A stretch of DNA of 64,000 nucleotides from DATARR01 sp034666985 (lineage in GTDB: Bacteria; Acidobacteriota; Thermoanaerobaculia; Multivoradales; UBA5704), in assembly GCA_034666985.1 (NCBI GenBank), contig JAXDKS010000069.1, positions 142,424 through 206,423 of the forward strand. The letters run 5' to 3'. Each line of letters begins with the position of its first letter. Within the stretch, counting starts at the first letter, position 1. Below, in pieces: positions 6,739-15,720 of the stretch. The notes beneath the pieces are model-generated. The model worked only from the letters and a program-made list of their open reading frames with translations. It was not told the DNA's origin and ran no database searches. Both the position numbers and the translations under genes were made by a program.

Positions 6739-8997
6739 TCACAGCTCGGCCCGCCGCAGCCGCAGGGCGTTGCCGATCACCGAGACCGAGCTGAGGCTCA
6801 TGGCGGCGCTCGCGATCATCGGCGAGAGGAGCAGGCCGAAGAAGGGATAGAGCACCCCGGCGGCGAGCGGCACCCCGAGCACGTTGTAGATGAAGGCGAA
6901 GAAGAGGTTCTGGCGAATGTTGCGCATCGTGGCGCGCGACAGGCGCCGCGCCCGGACGATGCCGCGCAGATCGCCGCGGATCAGAGTGATGGCGGCGCTC
7001 TCGATGGCCACGTCGGTGCCAGATCCCATGGCGATCCCCACGTCGGCCCGGGCCAGGGCGGGGGCATCGTTGACGCCGTCGCCGGCCATGGCCACTGTCC
7101 GCCCTTCCTTCTGCAGCCGTTCCACGATGGCGCCCTTGGCTTCCGGCAGCACCTCGGCTTCCACTTCCTGAATGCCCAGCCGGCTGGCGACCGCCTGGGC
7201 CGTGGTGCGGCTGTCGCCGGTCACCATGACGATGCGGAGCCCTTCGGCGCGGAGCTGCTCTATCGCTTCCGCCGTCGATTCCTTGACCGGGTCCGCGACT
7301 GCCAGCAGGCCGGCCATCTCGCCGTCGACGGCGACGAACATCACCGTCTTGCCCTCCTGCCGCAGGGCCTCCGCCCGCTCCGCCCAGCCGGCGGGCTCGA
7401 TCTTCAGCTCGTCGAGCAGCGCCCGGTTGCCCAGGGCCACCCGGTGGCCCTCGAGGGTCCCCGCGACTCCTTTGCCGGTCAGCGACTCGAATTCGCCCGG
7501 CGTGGCGATCCGGACGCCCCGGGCCTCGGCGCCTTGGACGATGGCCGCGGCCAGAGGGTGCTCGCTCGCCCTCTCCAGGCTGGCCGCGAGCCGCAGCAAC
7601 TCCCCCTCGTCCAGCCCCTCCCGGGCGACCACGTCCACGAGCCGCGGCCTGCCTTCGGTCAGGGTGCCGGTCTTGTCCACGATCAGGGTGTCCACCGTCT
7701 CGAACCGTTCCAGGGCTTCGGCGTTCTTGATCAGCACGCCATTCTGGGCGCCCAGCCCCGTGCCCACCATGATCGACATCGGCGTCGCGAGCCCCAGGGC
7801 ACAGGGACAGGCGATGATCAGCACCGCCACCGCGTTGACCAGCGCGTAGACCAGGCTCGGCTCGGGCCCGAACGCCCACCAGGCGAGGAAGGTCGCGGCG
7901 GCGATCACCACCACGGTGGGGACGAACCAGGCGGCGATCCGGTCGGCCAGCCGCTGGATGGGAGCGCGGCTGCGCTGGGCCTCGCCGACCATGCGCACGA
8001 TCTGGGCGAGCAGCGTGTCGGAGCCCACCCGCCGGGCTTCCATGACGAAGCCGCCGGTGCCGTTCACGGTCCCGCCCGTCACCGGGTCTCCGGCGGTCTT
8101 CTCGACCGGGATCGGCTCGCCGGAGATCATCGCCTCGTCCACGGCGCTCCGGCCTTCGACCACGACGCCGTCCACCGGCACCTTGTCCCCCGGCCGCACC
8201 CGCAGACGGTCGCCGATCTGGACCTGATCGAGCGGCACCTCCTCCTCGCCGCCCTCCGCCGTGAGCCGGCGGGCGGTGGGAGGAGCGAGATCGAGCAACG
8301 CGCGGATCGCTCCCGAGGTCTGGCTGCGCGCCCTCAGCTCCAGCACCTGTCCGAGCAGGACCAGGGTGGTGATGACGGCGGCCGCCTCGAAGTAGACAGG
8401 GACCTGCCCGCCGTGCCCACGGAACGAGGGCGGAAAGAAACCGGGTATCAGCGTGGCGACGAGGCTCTCGCCGTAGGCGACGCCAGTGCCGAGGGCGATC
8501 AGGGTGAACATGTTGAGGCTGCGGTTGACGATCGACGCCCAGCCGCGCTGGAAGAACGGCCAGCCGCCCCAGAGCACGACCGGCGTGGCGAGGATCAGTT
8601 GCACCCAGTTGAGAGAGGCGGGCGGCAGGAAGCGGGAGGGGCTCCAGGCCGGAAACATCTCCGACATGCCGAGCAGCAGCAGCGGCAGGCTGATCGCCGC
8701 GCCGACCCAGAAGCGGCGGCGCATGTCGCGCAGCTCCGGATTCTCCTCCTCTCCTGCCGTCACCACCGTGCGTGGCTCCAGGGCCATGCCACAGATGGGA
8801 CAGTTGCCGGGCCCGTCGCGGACGATCTGCGGGTGCATCGGGCAGGTGTACTCGACCTTCGGGGCGGATCTTGCCGGCGGGGTGACCGGCTCCAGGGCCA
8901 TGCCGCACTTCGGGCAATTCCCGGGGCCGTTCTGACGGACCTCGGGGTGCATGGGGCAGGTGTAGACGGTATCCGGGGCGTGAGCTGTTGTTCCCAT
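6739..8997 (-). CDS. copA: Copper-exporting P1B-type ATPase
   Basis: Encodes 752 aa. It pumps Cu(I)/Ag(I) out of the cytoplasm at the cost of ATP. Two N-terminal heavy-metal-binding modules (YTCPMHPE/QxxxxxGPGNCP.CGM at residues 12-40 and 50-75) replace the usual GMTCxxC domains. The transmembrane metal site CPC is at 397-399, the phosphorylated Asp in DKTGTLTEG near 441-449, then TGDSRTTAQAVA and the hinge GDGVNDAPALARADVGIAMG. Length and order are normal for CopA. It is the last gene of the minus-strand metal block; 6 bp separate it from the BNR protein. Confidence 0.95.
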   Translation of the reverse strand: MGTTAHAPDTVYTCPMHPEVRQNGPGNCPKCGMALEPVTPPARSAPKVEYTCPMHPQIVRDGPGNCPICGMALEPRTVVTAGEEENPELRDMRRRFWVGAAISLPLLLLGMSEMFPAWSPSRFLPPASLNWVQLILATPVVLWGGWPFFQRGWASIVNRSLNMFTLIALGTGVAYGESLVATLIPGFFPPSFRGHGGQVPVYFEAAAVITTLVLLGQVLELRARSQTSGAIRALLDLAPPTARRLTAEGGEEEVPLDQVQIGDRLRVRPGDKVPVDGVVVEGRSAVDEAMISGEPIPVEKTAGDPVTGGTVNGTGGFVMEARRVGSDTLLAQIVRMVGEAQRSRAPIQRLADRIAAWFVPTVVVIAAATFLAWWAFGPEPSLVYALVNAVAVLIIACPCALGLATPMSIMVGTGLGAQNGVLIKNAEALERFETVDTLIVDKTGTLTEGRPRLVDVVAREGLDEGELLRLAASLERASEHPLAAAIVQGAEARGVRIATPGEFESLTGKGVAGTLEGHRVALGNRALLDELKIEPAGWAERAEALRQEGKTVMFVAVDGEMAGLLAVADPVKESTAEAIEQLRAEGLRIVMVTGDSRTTAQAVASRLGIQEVEAEVLPEAKGAIVERLQKEGRTVAMAGDGVNDAPALARADVGIAMGSGTDVAIESAAITLIRGDLRGIVRARRLSRATMRNIRQNLFFAFIYNVLGVPLAAGVLYPFFGLLLSPMIASAAMSLSSVSVIGNALRLRRAEL

Positions 8998-9003
8998 GGC
9001 ATC

Positions 9004-10428
9004 CTACTGAGAGACGGCCGGTTGAACAGGGCTCAAGGAGATCTGCGCGACGGCCGTCCGGAGATGGTAGATCCCGCTCGAGCTGTCGGCCCACAACAGG
9101 TGAAACTTGCCGTCCGCTCCGGCCGCCAGCCCGCTGTAGTCGCCACCGAAGGGCCAGCGGGTGGCGATGCCGCGCTGCCGCTCGGAGGCCCGGGGGCACG
9201 ACGGCTCCGGCGTTACGCGGGCATTGGGGAGGAAGGTGGCCCCGCCGTCGAGGGAGGCGGTGAAGTAGAGATCGAAGCACTCGCCCCGGGGGTCGCGCCG
9301 GGTGTCGTACCAGGCGACGCCCACGACGCCGTCACGGTTGACGGCGATGGCGGGCGTCGCGGCGTCCGCGCTTGGAGGGGCGTCGGTGATGGTGGCCGCG
9401 GCTCGCCAGGACTCCGCGCCATCGTCCGAGGTCAGCAGGAAGAGGCCGCCCCGGGGGCTTTGGAGAGCCGGGTCGGGAGTCCCCGACCGCCTCTGCCACC
9501 ACCCGTCTACGGCGAGATAGAGCCTGTCGCGGTGAGTTGGAGAGCGGTCCACCGCCGCGGACCAGGGCATCTCCTTCCCAACCTGCTCGAAGACCAGCGC
9601 CGGCAGGGACCACGTCTTGCCCCCGTCTTTCGACTTCACCATCCAGGTCCTGCGGTGGACCAGAGGCTCTTCGCTCTGGGTGGCGTAGTCCATGAAGAAA
9701 AGCGCGTAGGCGCCCGAAGAGAGCACGACCGAATCGAATGGCTGCTGGGTCAGATTGTCATGCCGCAGGAGAACGGGCTCCGGGAAGGTCCGGCCGCCGG
9801 GTGAGAGCGAGACCACGGCCCCGTACGCCGGGCCGCGCAGGCCGGGCGCCGGGAAGGACTGACCGAAGCCCACGTAGACGATCTCCTGCCGCGAGCCTGG
9901 CGACGGGCCGACGGACAGCACGGGACGGTCCACGCTGCCGCCGCTGACCGGGACTTTGAGGGGAGCGTCCCAGGTCCGGCCGCCATCCGCCGAGCGGTAG
10001 GCGGCGAGCGGGCTCCCGGTGCCGAGACAGGCGAGGAAGAGGCTGCCGTCGCTGCCGAAGCTCAGCCAGGGATCGATTCGGCACGCGGAGAACGGGACGC
10101 GGCTCCAGGTCTGGCCGCCATCTGCCGAGCGAAATCCCGCCACCACCGAGGCGTCGGCCGTCCTCCCCGGGCCGGGGCCGGGATAGGTGACGGCGGCGCC
10201 GAACAGGACATTGGGATCGGTCGGGTGGGCGGCCAGAAAGGGCTCCACGTGGGGCGCTTCCGGCAGATCGCCACTCACTGCCACCGGCGCGGCGATCTTG
10301 ATTCTGATTGGAAAAGGGGGCTCGTCGACGGGCGTCCCGGCGGCCAAGAGTGGGAGCAGTGTCAGGAGCCCGCTGAGGAGCGGGGTCCGAAACCAGCGGC
10401 GGCCGGAGCCTCTGGAGGTCCAGATCAT
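9004..10428 (-). CDS. Exported BNR/Asp-box (sialidase-fold) protein
   Basis: Encodes 474 aa starting at the ATG at 10428, which overlaps the upstream stop (ATGA). A signal peptide with Arg-rich start and LLSGLLTLLPLLAAGTPV is present. Repeated Asp-box motifs mark a sialidase-like beta-propeller: SADGGQTWSRV, SADGGRTWDAP, SKDGGKTWSLP, SLDGGATF. The catalytic Arg triad and Tyr/Glu of true sialidases cannot be assigned with confidence, so enzyme activity is uncertain. Placement inside a copper/silver efflux operon suggests an envelope role tied to metal stress rather than glycan use, but that is inference. Confidence 0.8.
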   Translation of the reverse strand: MIWTSRGSGRRWFRTPLLSGLLTLLPLLAAGTPVDEPPFPIRIKIAAPVAVSGDLPEAPHVEPFLAAHPTDPNVLFGAAVTYPGPGPGRTADASVVAGFRSADGGQTWSRVPFSACRIDPWLSFGSDGSLFLACLGTGSPLAAYRSADGGRTWDAPLKVPVSGGSVDRPVLSVGPSPGSRQEIVYVGFGQSFPAPGLRGPAYGAVVSLSPGGRTFPEPVLLRHDNLTQQPFDSVVLSSGAYALFFMDYATQSEEPLVHRRTWMVKSKDGGKTWSLPALVFEQVGKEMPWSAAVDRSPTHRDRLYLAVDGWWQRRSGTPDPALQSPRGGLFLLTSDDGAESWRAAATITDAPPSADAATPAIAVNRDGVVGVAWYDTRRDPRGECFDLYFTASLDGGATFLPNARVTPEPSCPRASERQRGIATRWPFGGDYSGLAAGADGKFHLLWADSSSGIYHLRTAVAQISLSPVQPAVSQ

Positions 10429-11084
10429 ACGCGACCTGTCGCCTTGGTGGCTCGCGCCGTCATCAGGCCCCAGAGCCAACTGATCTTGTAGCGATCGACG
10501 TCCACGTCCTGATGTCCGCTCTCCAGCAGCAGATTCAGGCACTCCCGCTTACGGTATGTTCTGAAATGCGCCGGGCTGAACAGCCGCAGATAGAAATCGC
10601 AGGCTCGGCACGCCAGGTAGTCGTCGCACCAGTCGGTGATGACCAGCCGGCCCCCCGGACTCAGGACCCGGCTCATCTCGCGCAGCGCGGCGGCCGGCTG
10701 GCGGACGTAGTGGAAGACGTTGCAGGACAGAACGACGTCGAATTGATCGCTGGCGAAGGGGAGCCGCTCCGCCCAACCCTCCCGGAGCAGGACGTCCGGC
10801 GGCAACCTGCGCCGGGCCACCGCCAGCATTTCCGGCACGGGATCGACGCCGGCCAGTTGCGCGGCAGGGTGCTGCCCGGAGAGACGGTGCAGCAGAGCCC
10901 CGGTGCCGCAGCCCACGTCCAGCAGCCGGTCGGAGGGTCGCAGGCTGAGGCGCGCCAAGGTCTCGCGAGTGGTGGCCTCGACATAGAAGGACCACTTCGC
11001 ATCGTACTCCGGCGCGAGCCGTGCGTACTCCTCGACCACGGGCGGCCTCGCCGGGCGGTCGGAGCGGTGTGCCGGTGTCTTCAT
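10425..11084 (-). CDS. Class I SAM-dependent methyltransferase
   Basis: Encodes 219 aa. The start at 11084 has AGGAGG upstream. Motif I is clear: LLDVGCGTGALLHRL; motif II-like GVDPVPEML, then DVVLSCNVFHYV and LSPGGRLVITDW follow the usual Methyltransf_11 (UbiE/COQ5-like) order. It would transfer a methyl group from S-adenosylmethionine to an unknown acceptor in the cytoplasm. It lies between CusA-like (26 bp gap) and the BNR protein (4-bp overlap). Its fixed place in a copper operon hints at metal or metalloid tolerance, which the sequence alone cannot prove. Confidence 0.88.
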   Translation of the reverse strand: MKTPAHRSDRPARPPVVEEYARLAPEYDAKWSFYVEATTRETLARLSLRPSDRLLDVGCGTGALLHRLSGQHPAAQLAGVDPVPEMLAVARRRLPPDVLLREGWAERLPFASDQFDVVLSCNVFHYVRQPAAALREMSRVLSPGGRLVITDWCDDYLACRACDFYLRLFSPAHFRTYRKRECLNLLLESGHQDVDVDRYKISWLWGLMTARATKATGRV

Positions 11085-11110
11085 ACCCCAGGCCTCCTGG
11101 CGGGGGAAAA

Positions 11111-14100
11111 TTAGCACGAGATCCGGAGCCGCCCGCGCCGCAGCTCCCATTCCTTGAGCATCGTCCAGATGACGGGCGTCACGATGAGGACGTGGAACAG
11201 CGACGAGACCATGCCGCCCAGGACCGGCGTGGCGATCGGCTTCGCGACCTCCGACCCGGTCGCCGAGGACCACAGGATGGGCAGCAGCCCCGCGATCACG
11301 GTCGAGACGGTCATCAGCTTGGGCCGCAGACGCAGGACGGCCCCCTCCATCGCCGCTTCACGAATCCCCTCGCGGGTGAGCTCTCCCGCCGCCGCCTTGC
11401 GTTGCAGGGCCTCCTCCAGGTACACGACCATGACGACCGCCGTCTGCACCGCCGTCCCGAAGAGGGCGATGTAGCCGACCCACACGGCCACGCTCATGTG
11501 AAACTCGGTCTTCCAGCCGAAGTGCAGGGCGGCAGTGTTGAGCGCCCAGAGCAGGAGATTGCCGCCGGTGAGGGCGAACGGGATGGCGAGGATCACGTGC
11601 GCCGCTTCCTTCGCCGAACGGTAGGTCAGCCAGAGCAGCACGAAGATGATGGCGAAGCAGGCCGGCACCACGATCATCAGCCGGTTGCGCGCCCGGATCT
11701 GATTTTCGTACTGCCCCGACCACTGGAGATAGTAGCCGGCCGGCAGCGGCACCTGTTGTTCGACCAGCCGCTTCGCTTCGTCCACGAACGAGCCCACGTC
11801 GCGCCCGCGGACGTTGAGGAAGATGCGCTCACGCAGCAGGCCGTTCTCGGAGGAGATCATGGACGGGCCGGGGCGGAGACGGATAGACGCCAGCTCCGCG
11901 AGCGGCACCTGGGTCATCCCGCCCGGCCCGCCCGCCGCGGGGGATCGCACCGGCACCAGGACCCGCCGGATCGCGTCCAGGTCGTTGCGCAGCTCGCGCG
12001 CGTAGCGCACCCGGACGGCGAAGCGGTTGCGCCCTTCGATGGTGGTCGTCAGGTCCATGCCGCCGATCGCCGTCTCGACGACGTCCTCCACGTCGCCGAC
12101 GGTGGCGCCGTAGCGCGCCACGGCGGCGCGGTCGGCCTCGATCTCCAGGTACGGCGTCCCCAGGATCTGCTCGGGGTAGACGTCCACCGCCCCGCGCACC
12201 GTCCCGAGCGCCGCCGCCACGTCCTGGGCCTTGCGCTCGAGGACGGCCAGATCGGGCCCGAAGATCTTCACCCCGACCTGCGTGGGGATGCCGGTCGCCA
12301 GCATGTCGATGCGGTTGCGGATCGGCTGCTGCCAGATCGTGGTCACCCCCGGCATGCGGCTCTTCTCCGTCATCTCGGCGATCAGCGCGTCCTTGGTGAG
12401 GCCCGGCCGCCAGTGCTCGGGATCCTTGAGCTCCACCAGGGTCTCGTACATGTTGATGGGCGCGGGATCGAGCGGGCTGTCCACCCGGCCCACCTTGCCG
12501 ATCACCGAGGCGACCTCGGGAAACGAACGCAGGACGGCGTCCTGCTTCTTCATGATCTCCACCGCCTCGGTGAGCGAGATGGCGTTGGAGGTCACCGGCA
12601 TGAACATCAGGGTGCCTTCGTCGAGGGGCGGCATGAACTCCTTGCCGATCCCCGCGGCGAGATGAGAATCGAGCCATTGCTGGCCGCTCGCCAGCCGGTC
12701 GGCGATGCGCTGCGCGCCGCCGGAGCCGGCCGCCGCCGCGGCGAGGAAGGGGAGCTTCACCGGCGTCAGCAGCAGGCCCGCGCCGCCGACGAGGAGCAGG
12801 GAGATCAGGAACGCGCCGCCGGCCGCGAGGAGGGTCGTGGCCTTGTGGCGCAGCGCCCAGCCGAGGGCCGGCTCGTAGAGGCGCCTCGCGCCGCGCATCA
12901 GCGGATTGTGCTGCTCCGGGCGGACCTTGCCCCGGATGAGGAAGGTCGCGAGCACCGGGACGAGGGTCACCGACAGGAACGTGGCCCCGATCATGGCGAA
13001 CGTCTTGGTGAATGCGAGAGGATGGAAGAGCCGCCCCTCCTCCCCAGTGAGGGAGAAGACGGGGAAGAACGCGAGGATGATGATCACCATCGAGAAGAAG
13101 ATCGGCCGGCCGATCTGCTGCGCGGCGTCGCGCACGGAATCGATCAGCGGGCGCGGTGTTCCTCCCTGTTCGCTTTCCCGCTCGATCTGGCGGAAGCAGT
13201 TTTCGGTGATGACGATGCCGGCGTCGACCAGCACGCCGATGGCGATGGCGATCCCCATCAGCGACATGATGTTCGAGGTGATGCCGAAGACCCGCATCAG
13301 GATGAACGTGATGAGGACGGCGATCGGCAGCGGCGCGCTGACGATGAGGACCGAACGGAAATGCATCAGGAAGAGCAGGTGGGCGAGCACGACCAGGATC
13401 GTCTCTTCGATCAAGGATCGTTTGAGCGTGCCGATGGCCCGGGCGATCAGCGCCGAGCGGTCGTACGCGGGCACGATACGGACCCCCGCGGGAAGGCCCT
13501 TCTGGATCTCCTGGATCTTCTCTTTGATGCGGGCAATGATCTGGGGAGCGCTCTGCCCGTAGCGCATGGTCACCACGCCGCCCACCACCTCCCGCCCGTC
13601 CTTCTCCAGAGCTCCGCGGCGGAAGGCCGGGCCGAGCTGGATCGTGCCGAGGCTCGACAGGTAGACGGGCACGCCGCCCGACGCGCTCACCGCGATGTTG
13701 CCGACGTCGCTCAAGCCCCGGATCAGCCCGATGCCGCGCACCACGTACTCCATCCCGTTCTGCTCGATCACCTTGCCGCCGACGTTGTCGTTGCTGCGCT
13801 GCACGGCGTCCATCACGTCGCGCAGGGAGATGCCATAGGCGGCGAGCTTGTTGGGGTCGAGATCGATCTGGTATTCGCGGACGAAGCCGCCGATCGAGGC
13901 CACCTCCGCGACGCCGGGCACGGCGTTCAACTGGTAGCGGACGAACCAGTCCTGGAGGGCGCGCAGCTCTCCCAGGTCGTGCCCCTGGCCTTCCAGGGTG
14001 TACCAGAAGACCTGGCCCACGGCTGAGGCGTCCGGGCCCAGGACCGGGGTCACGCCCTTCGGCATCAGGCCCTGGATCAGGTTCATGCGTTCGAGGATGC

Positions 14101-14425
14101 GCTGGCGGCCGAAGTAGAGGTCCGTCCCATCCTCGAAGATGACGTTGACCATCGAGAAGCCGAACGCCGACGAGGCGCGGACGGCCTTGACGCCGGCCAG
14201 TCCCTGGAGGTTGACGGTCATGGGATAGGTGACCTGGTCCTCCACCTCCTGCGGCGAGCGACCCGGCCAGTCGGCGAAGACGATGACCTGCGTCTCCGAG
14301 ATGTCGGGGATGGCGTCGACCGGGTTGGTGCCGACGGTGTAGAGGCCCGCGGCGACGACGAGCAGCGTCAGGCCGAGGATCAGGAACCGATTGCGTAGCG
14401 AGAAATCGATCAGCCGGTGGATCAT
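11111..14425 (-). CDS. cusA: RND-family heavy-metal efflux pump, CusA-like inner-membrane subunit
   Basis: Encodes 1104 aa, typical for the family. It exports Cu(I)/Ag(I) using the proton gradient as the core of a CusCBA complex. The N-terminus IHRLIDFSLRNRFLILGL is the first transmembrane helix; NPVDAIPDISETQVIVF, GIAIAIGVLVDAGIV and RNRIDMLATGIPTQVGVKIF are CusA signatures, the last containing one of the Met residues that carry copper. The start at 14425 overlaps the adaptor stop (ATGA), so the genes are translationally coupled. CzcA-type Zn/Co/Cd specificity is less likely given the linked CopA and the Met-bearing motif. Confidence 0.93.
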   Translation of the reverse strand: MIHRLIDFSLRNRFLILGLTLLVVAAGLYTVGTNPVDAIPDISETQVIVFADWPGRSPQEVEDQVTYPMTVNLQGLAGVKAVRASSAFGFSMVNVIFEDGTDLYFGRQRILERMNLIQGLMPKGVTPVLGPDASAVGQVFWYTLEGQGHDLGELRALQDWFVRYQLNAVPGVAEVASIGGFVREYQIDLDPNKLAAYGISLRDVMDAVQRSNDNVGGKVIEQNGMEYVVRGIGLIRGLSDVGNIAVSASGGVPVYLSSLGTIQLGPAFRRGALEKDGREVVGGVVTMRYGQSAPQIIARIKEKIQEIQKGLPAGVRIVPAYDRSALIARAIGTLKRSLIEETILVVLAHLLFLMHFRSVLIVSAPLPIAVLITFILMRVFGITSNIMSLMGIAIAIGVLVDAGIVITENCFRQIERESEQGGTPRPLIDSVRDAAQQIGRPIFFSMVIIILAFFPVFSLTGEEGRLFHPLAFTKTFAMIGATFLSVTLVPVLATFLIRGKVRPEQHNPLMRGARRLYEPALGWALRHKATTLLAAGGAFLISLLLVGGAGLLLTPVKLPFLAAAAAGSGGAQRIADRLASGQQWLDSHLAAGIGKEFMPPLDEGTLMFMPVTSNAISLTEAVEIMKKQDAVLRSFPEVASVIGKVGRVDSPLDPAPINMYETLVELKDPEHWRPGLTKDALIAEMTEKSRMPGVTTIWQQPIRNRIDMLATGIPTQVGVKIFGPDLAVLERKAQDVAAALGTVRGAVDVYPEQILGTPYLEIEADRAAVARYGATVGDVEDVVETAIGGMDLTTTIEGRNRFAVRVRYARELRNDLDAIRRVLVPVRSPAAGGPGGMTQVPLAELASIRLRPGPSMISSENGLLRERIFLNVRGRDVGSFVDEAKRLVEQQVPLPAGYYLQWSGQYENQIRARNRLMIVVPACFAIIFVLLWLTYRSAKEAAHVILAIPFALTGGNLLLWALNTAALHFGWKTEFHMSVAVWVGYIALFGTAVQTAVVMVVYLEEALQRKAAAGELTREGIREAAMEGAVLRLRPKLMTVSTVIAGLLPILWSSATGSEVAKPIATPVLGGMVSSLFHVLIVTPVIWTMLKEWELRRGRLRISC

Positions 14426-15720
14426 TGAGGGCGGCCTCCCTCTTTCCTGCTCTCTTTCTTGACCTCGGAGGCGCCGCCCCATTGAATGGACTGGCCGGTG
14501 GCGAGCTGCGACTGCGAATCGATCAGGAAGTTGGCCGACGTCACCACCACGTCGCCTGCGGCAAGCCCGGCGACGACCTCCACCAGGTCCCCCGCGCTCT
14601 GGCCCAGGCGGACCTCGCGGCCGGCGAAGCGGCCGGGGCCCGTCTGGACGTAGACGACCTGCCGCACGCCGGTGTCGAGGACGGCGCTCTTCGGGATGGC
14701 GAGCCCGCGGCCGAGATCGACCCGCAGCTCGGCGTTGGCGAACATCCCCGGCTTCAGCAGGCGGCCGGGATTCGGCAGCTCGATACGGACCCCCGCCGTC
14801 CGCGTCACCGGATCGAGCATTGGGTCGATGAACCGGATGCGGCCGCGGAATTCGCGCCCCGGGAAGGCGGGGAAGCGGGCGACGGCGAGCTGGCCGATCC
14901 TGATCCCGCCCAGCTCCTGCTCGTAGACCTTGGCGGCGAGCCACAGGCTCGAAAGGTCGGCCAACAGGAAGAGGTCCTGCCCTTCCGTGACGTACTGGCC
15001 CTGAACGACCTTCTTTTCGATCACGGTGCCGCTGATCGGCGAGCGCACCACCAGGTCGACCTCCGGGCGGCGGGTGGCGGCGATGCGGTCGATCTGATCC
15101 CGGTCGAGACCCCAGAGGGCGAGGCGCTCGCGCGCGGCCGCGGCCAGGGACTCGGCGGACTCGACGTAGCCAGCGTCGCCGCCGGCCCGAGCCCGCGCCA
15201 GGTTCTCGATCGCGAGAGCGTACTCGCGGCCCGAGGAGACGAGATCGGGGCTGTAGATCGAGTAGATGGGCGCACCTTTGGCGACGGACGCGCCGGTGAA
15301 GTCGAGATAGAGACGGTCGAGGCGGCCGGCCACGCGGGCGGCGATGTGCACGAGGCGGGTCTCGTCGGTTCCGAGGGCGCCCACGGCGCGGATCGTGCGG
15401 TCGATGGAGGTCGGTTTCACTTCGGCGGTCGTGACCCCGGCCGCGCTGACCGCCTGCGGGCTCAGCTCGACGGTGGCGCCGGGCTCCGCCGGACCGCTCT
15501 GCGGCGGCGGCGCCTCGTCCGCATACTTCGGCACCAGCTCCATGTCCATGAACGGCGATTTGCCGGGGTGGTCGAAATGCGTCCCCGGCTTCATCGGGTC
15601 ATACCAGTAGAGGACCTTCTGACTGGCCTTTTTCGGGCTTGGCGTCGGGGCCACGGGAGCTTTCCCGCAACCCGCCAAGGCCAGAGCGGCAGCGAGGAGG
15701 ATCCATCTATTTCTCAACAT
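14422..15720 (-). CDS. cusB: RND efflux periplasmic adaptor (CusB-like lipoprotein)
   Basis: Encodes 432 aa. The N-terminus LLAAALALAGCGKAP is a lipoprotein signal with lipobox LAGC. A metal-binding module (YWYDPMKPGTHFDHPGKSPF then MDMELVPKY) follows, as in many CusB proteins fused to the heavy-metal-binding domain. Then come the barrel-sandwich, alpha-hairpin and membrane-proximal domains (VRSPISGTVIEKKVVQGQYV, PGMFANAELRVDLG). It bridges CusA-like and the TolC-like channel and may hand metal to the pump. It overlaps CusA-like by 4 bp and the TolC-like gene by 14 bp. Confidence 0.92.
   Translation of the reverse strand: MLRNRWILLAAALALAGCGKAPVAPTPSPKKASQKVLYWYDPMKPGTHFDHPGKSPFMDMELVPKYADEAPPPQSGPAEPGATVELSPQAVSAAGVTTAEVKPTSIDRTIRAVGALGTDETRLVHIAARVAGRLDRLYLDFTGASVAKGAPIYSIYSPDLVSSGREYALAIENLARARAGGDAGYVESAESLAAAARERLALWGLDRDQIDRIAATRRPEVDLVVRSPISGTVIEKKVVQGQYVTEGQDLFLLADLSSLWLAAKVYEQELGGIRIGQLAVARFPAFPGREFRGRIRFIDPMLDPVTRTAGVRIELPNPGRLLKPGMFANAELRVDLGRGLAIPKSAVLDTGVRQVVYVQTGPGRFAGREVRLGQSAGDLVEVVAGLAAGDVVVTSANFLIDSQSQLATGQSIQWGGASEVKKESRKEGGRPQ

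Noticed and set aside
6707..9280. 857-codon frame in another minus-strand frame over copA
   Set aside because: Arg/Pro/Gly low-complexity product; the overlapping frame encodes a complete P-type ATPase.
11021..14026. Long open frame on the plus strand opposite the CusA-like gene
   Set aside because: GC-rich codon bias on the minus strand keeps antisense frames open; the translation is low-complexity His/Arg/Asp with no domain, and the minus strand encodes an obvious RND pump.
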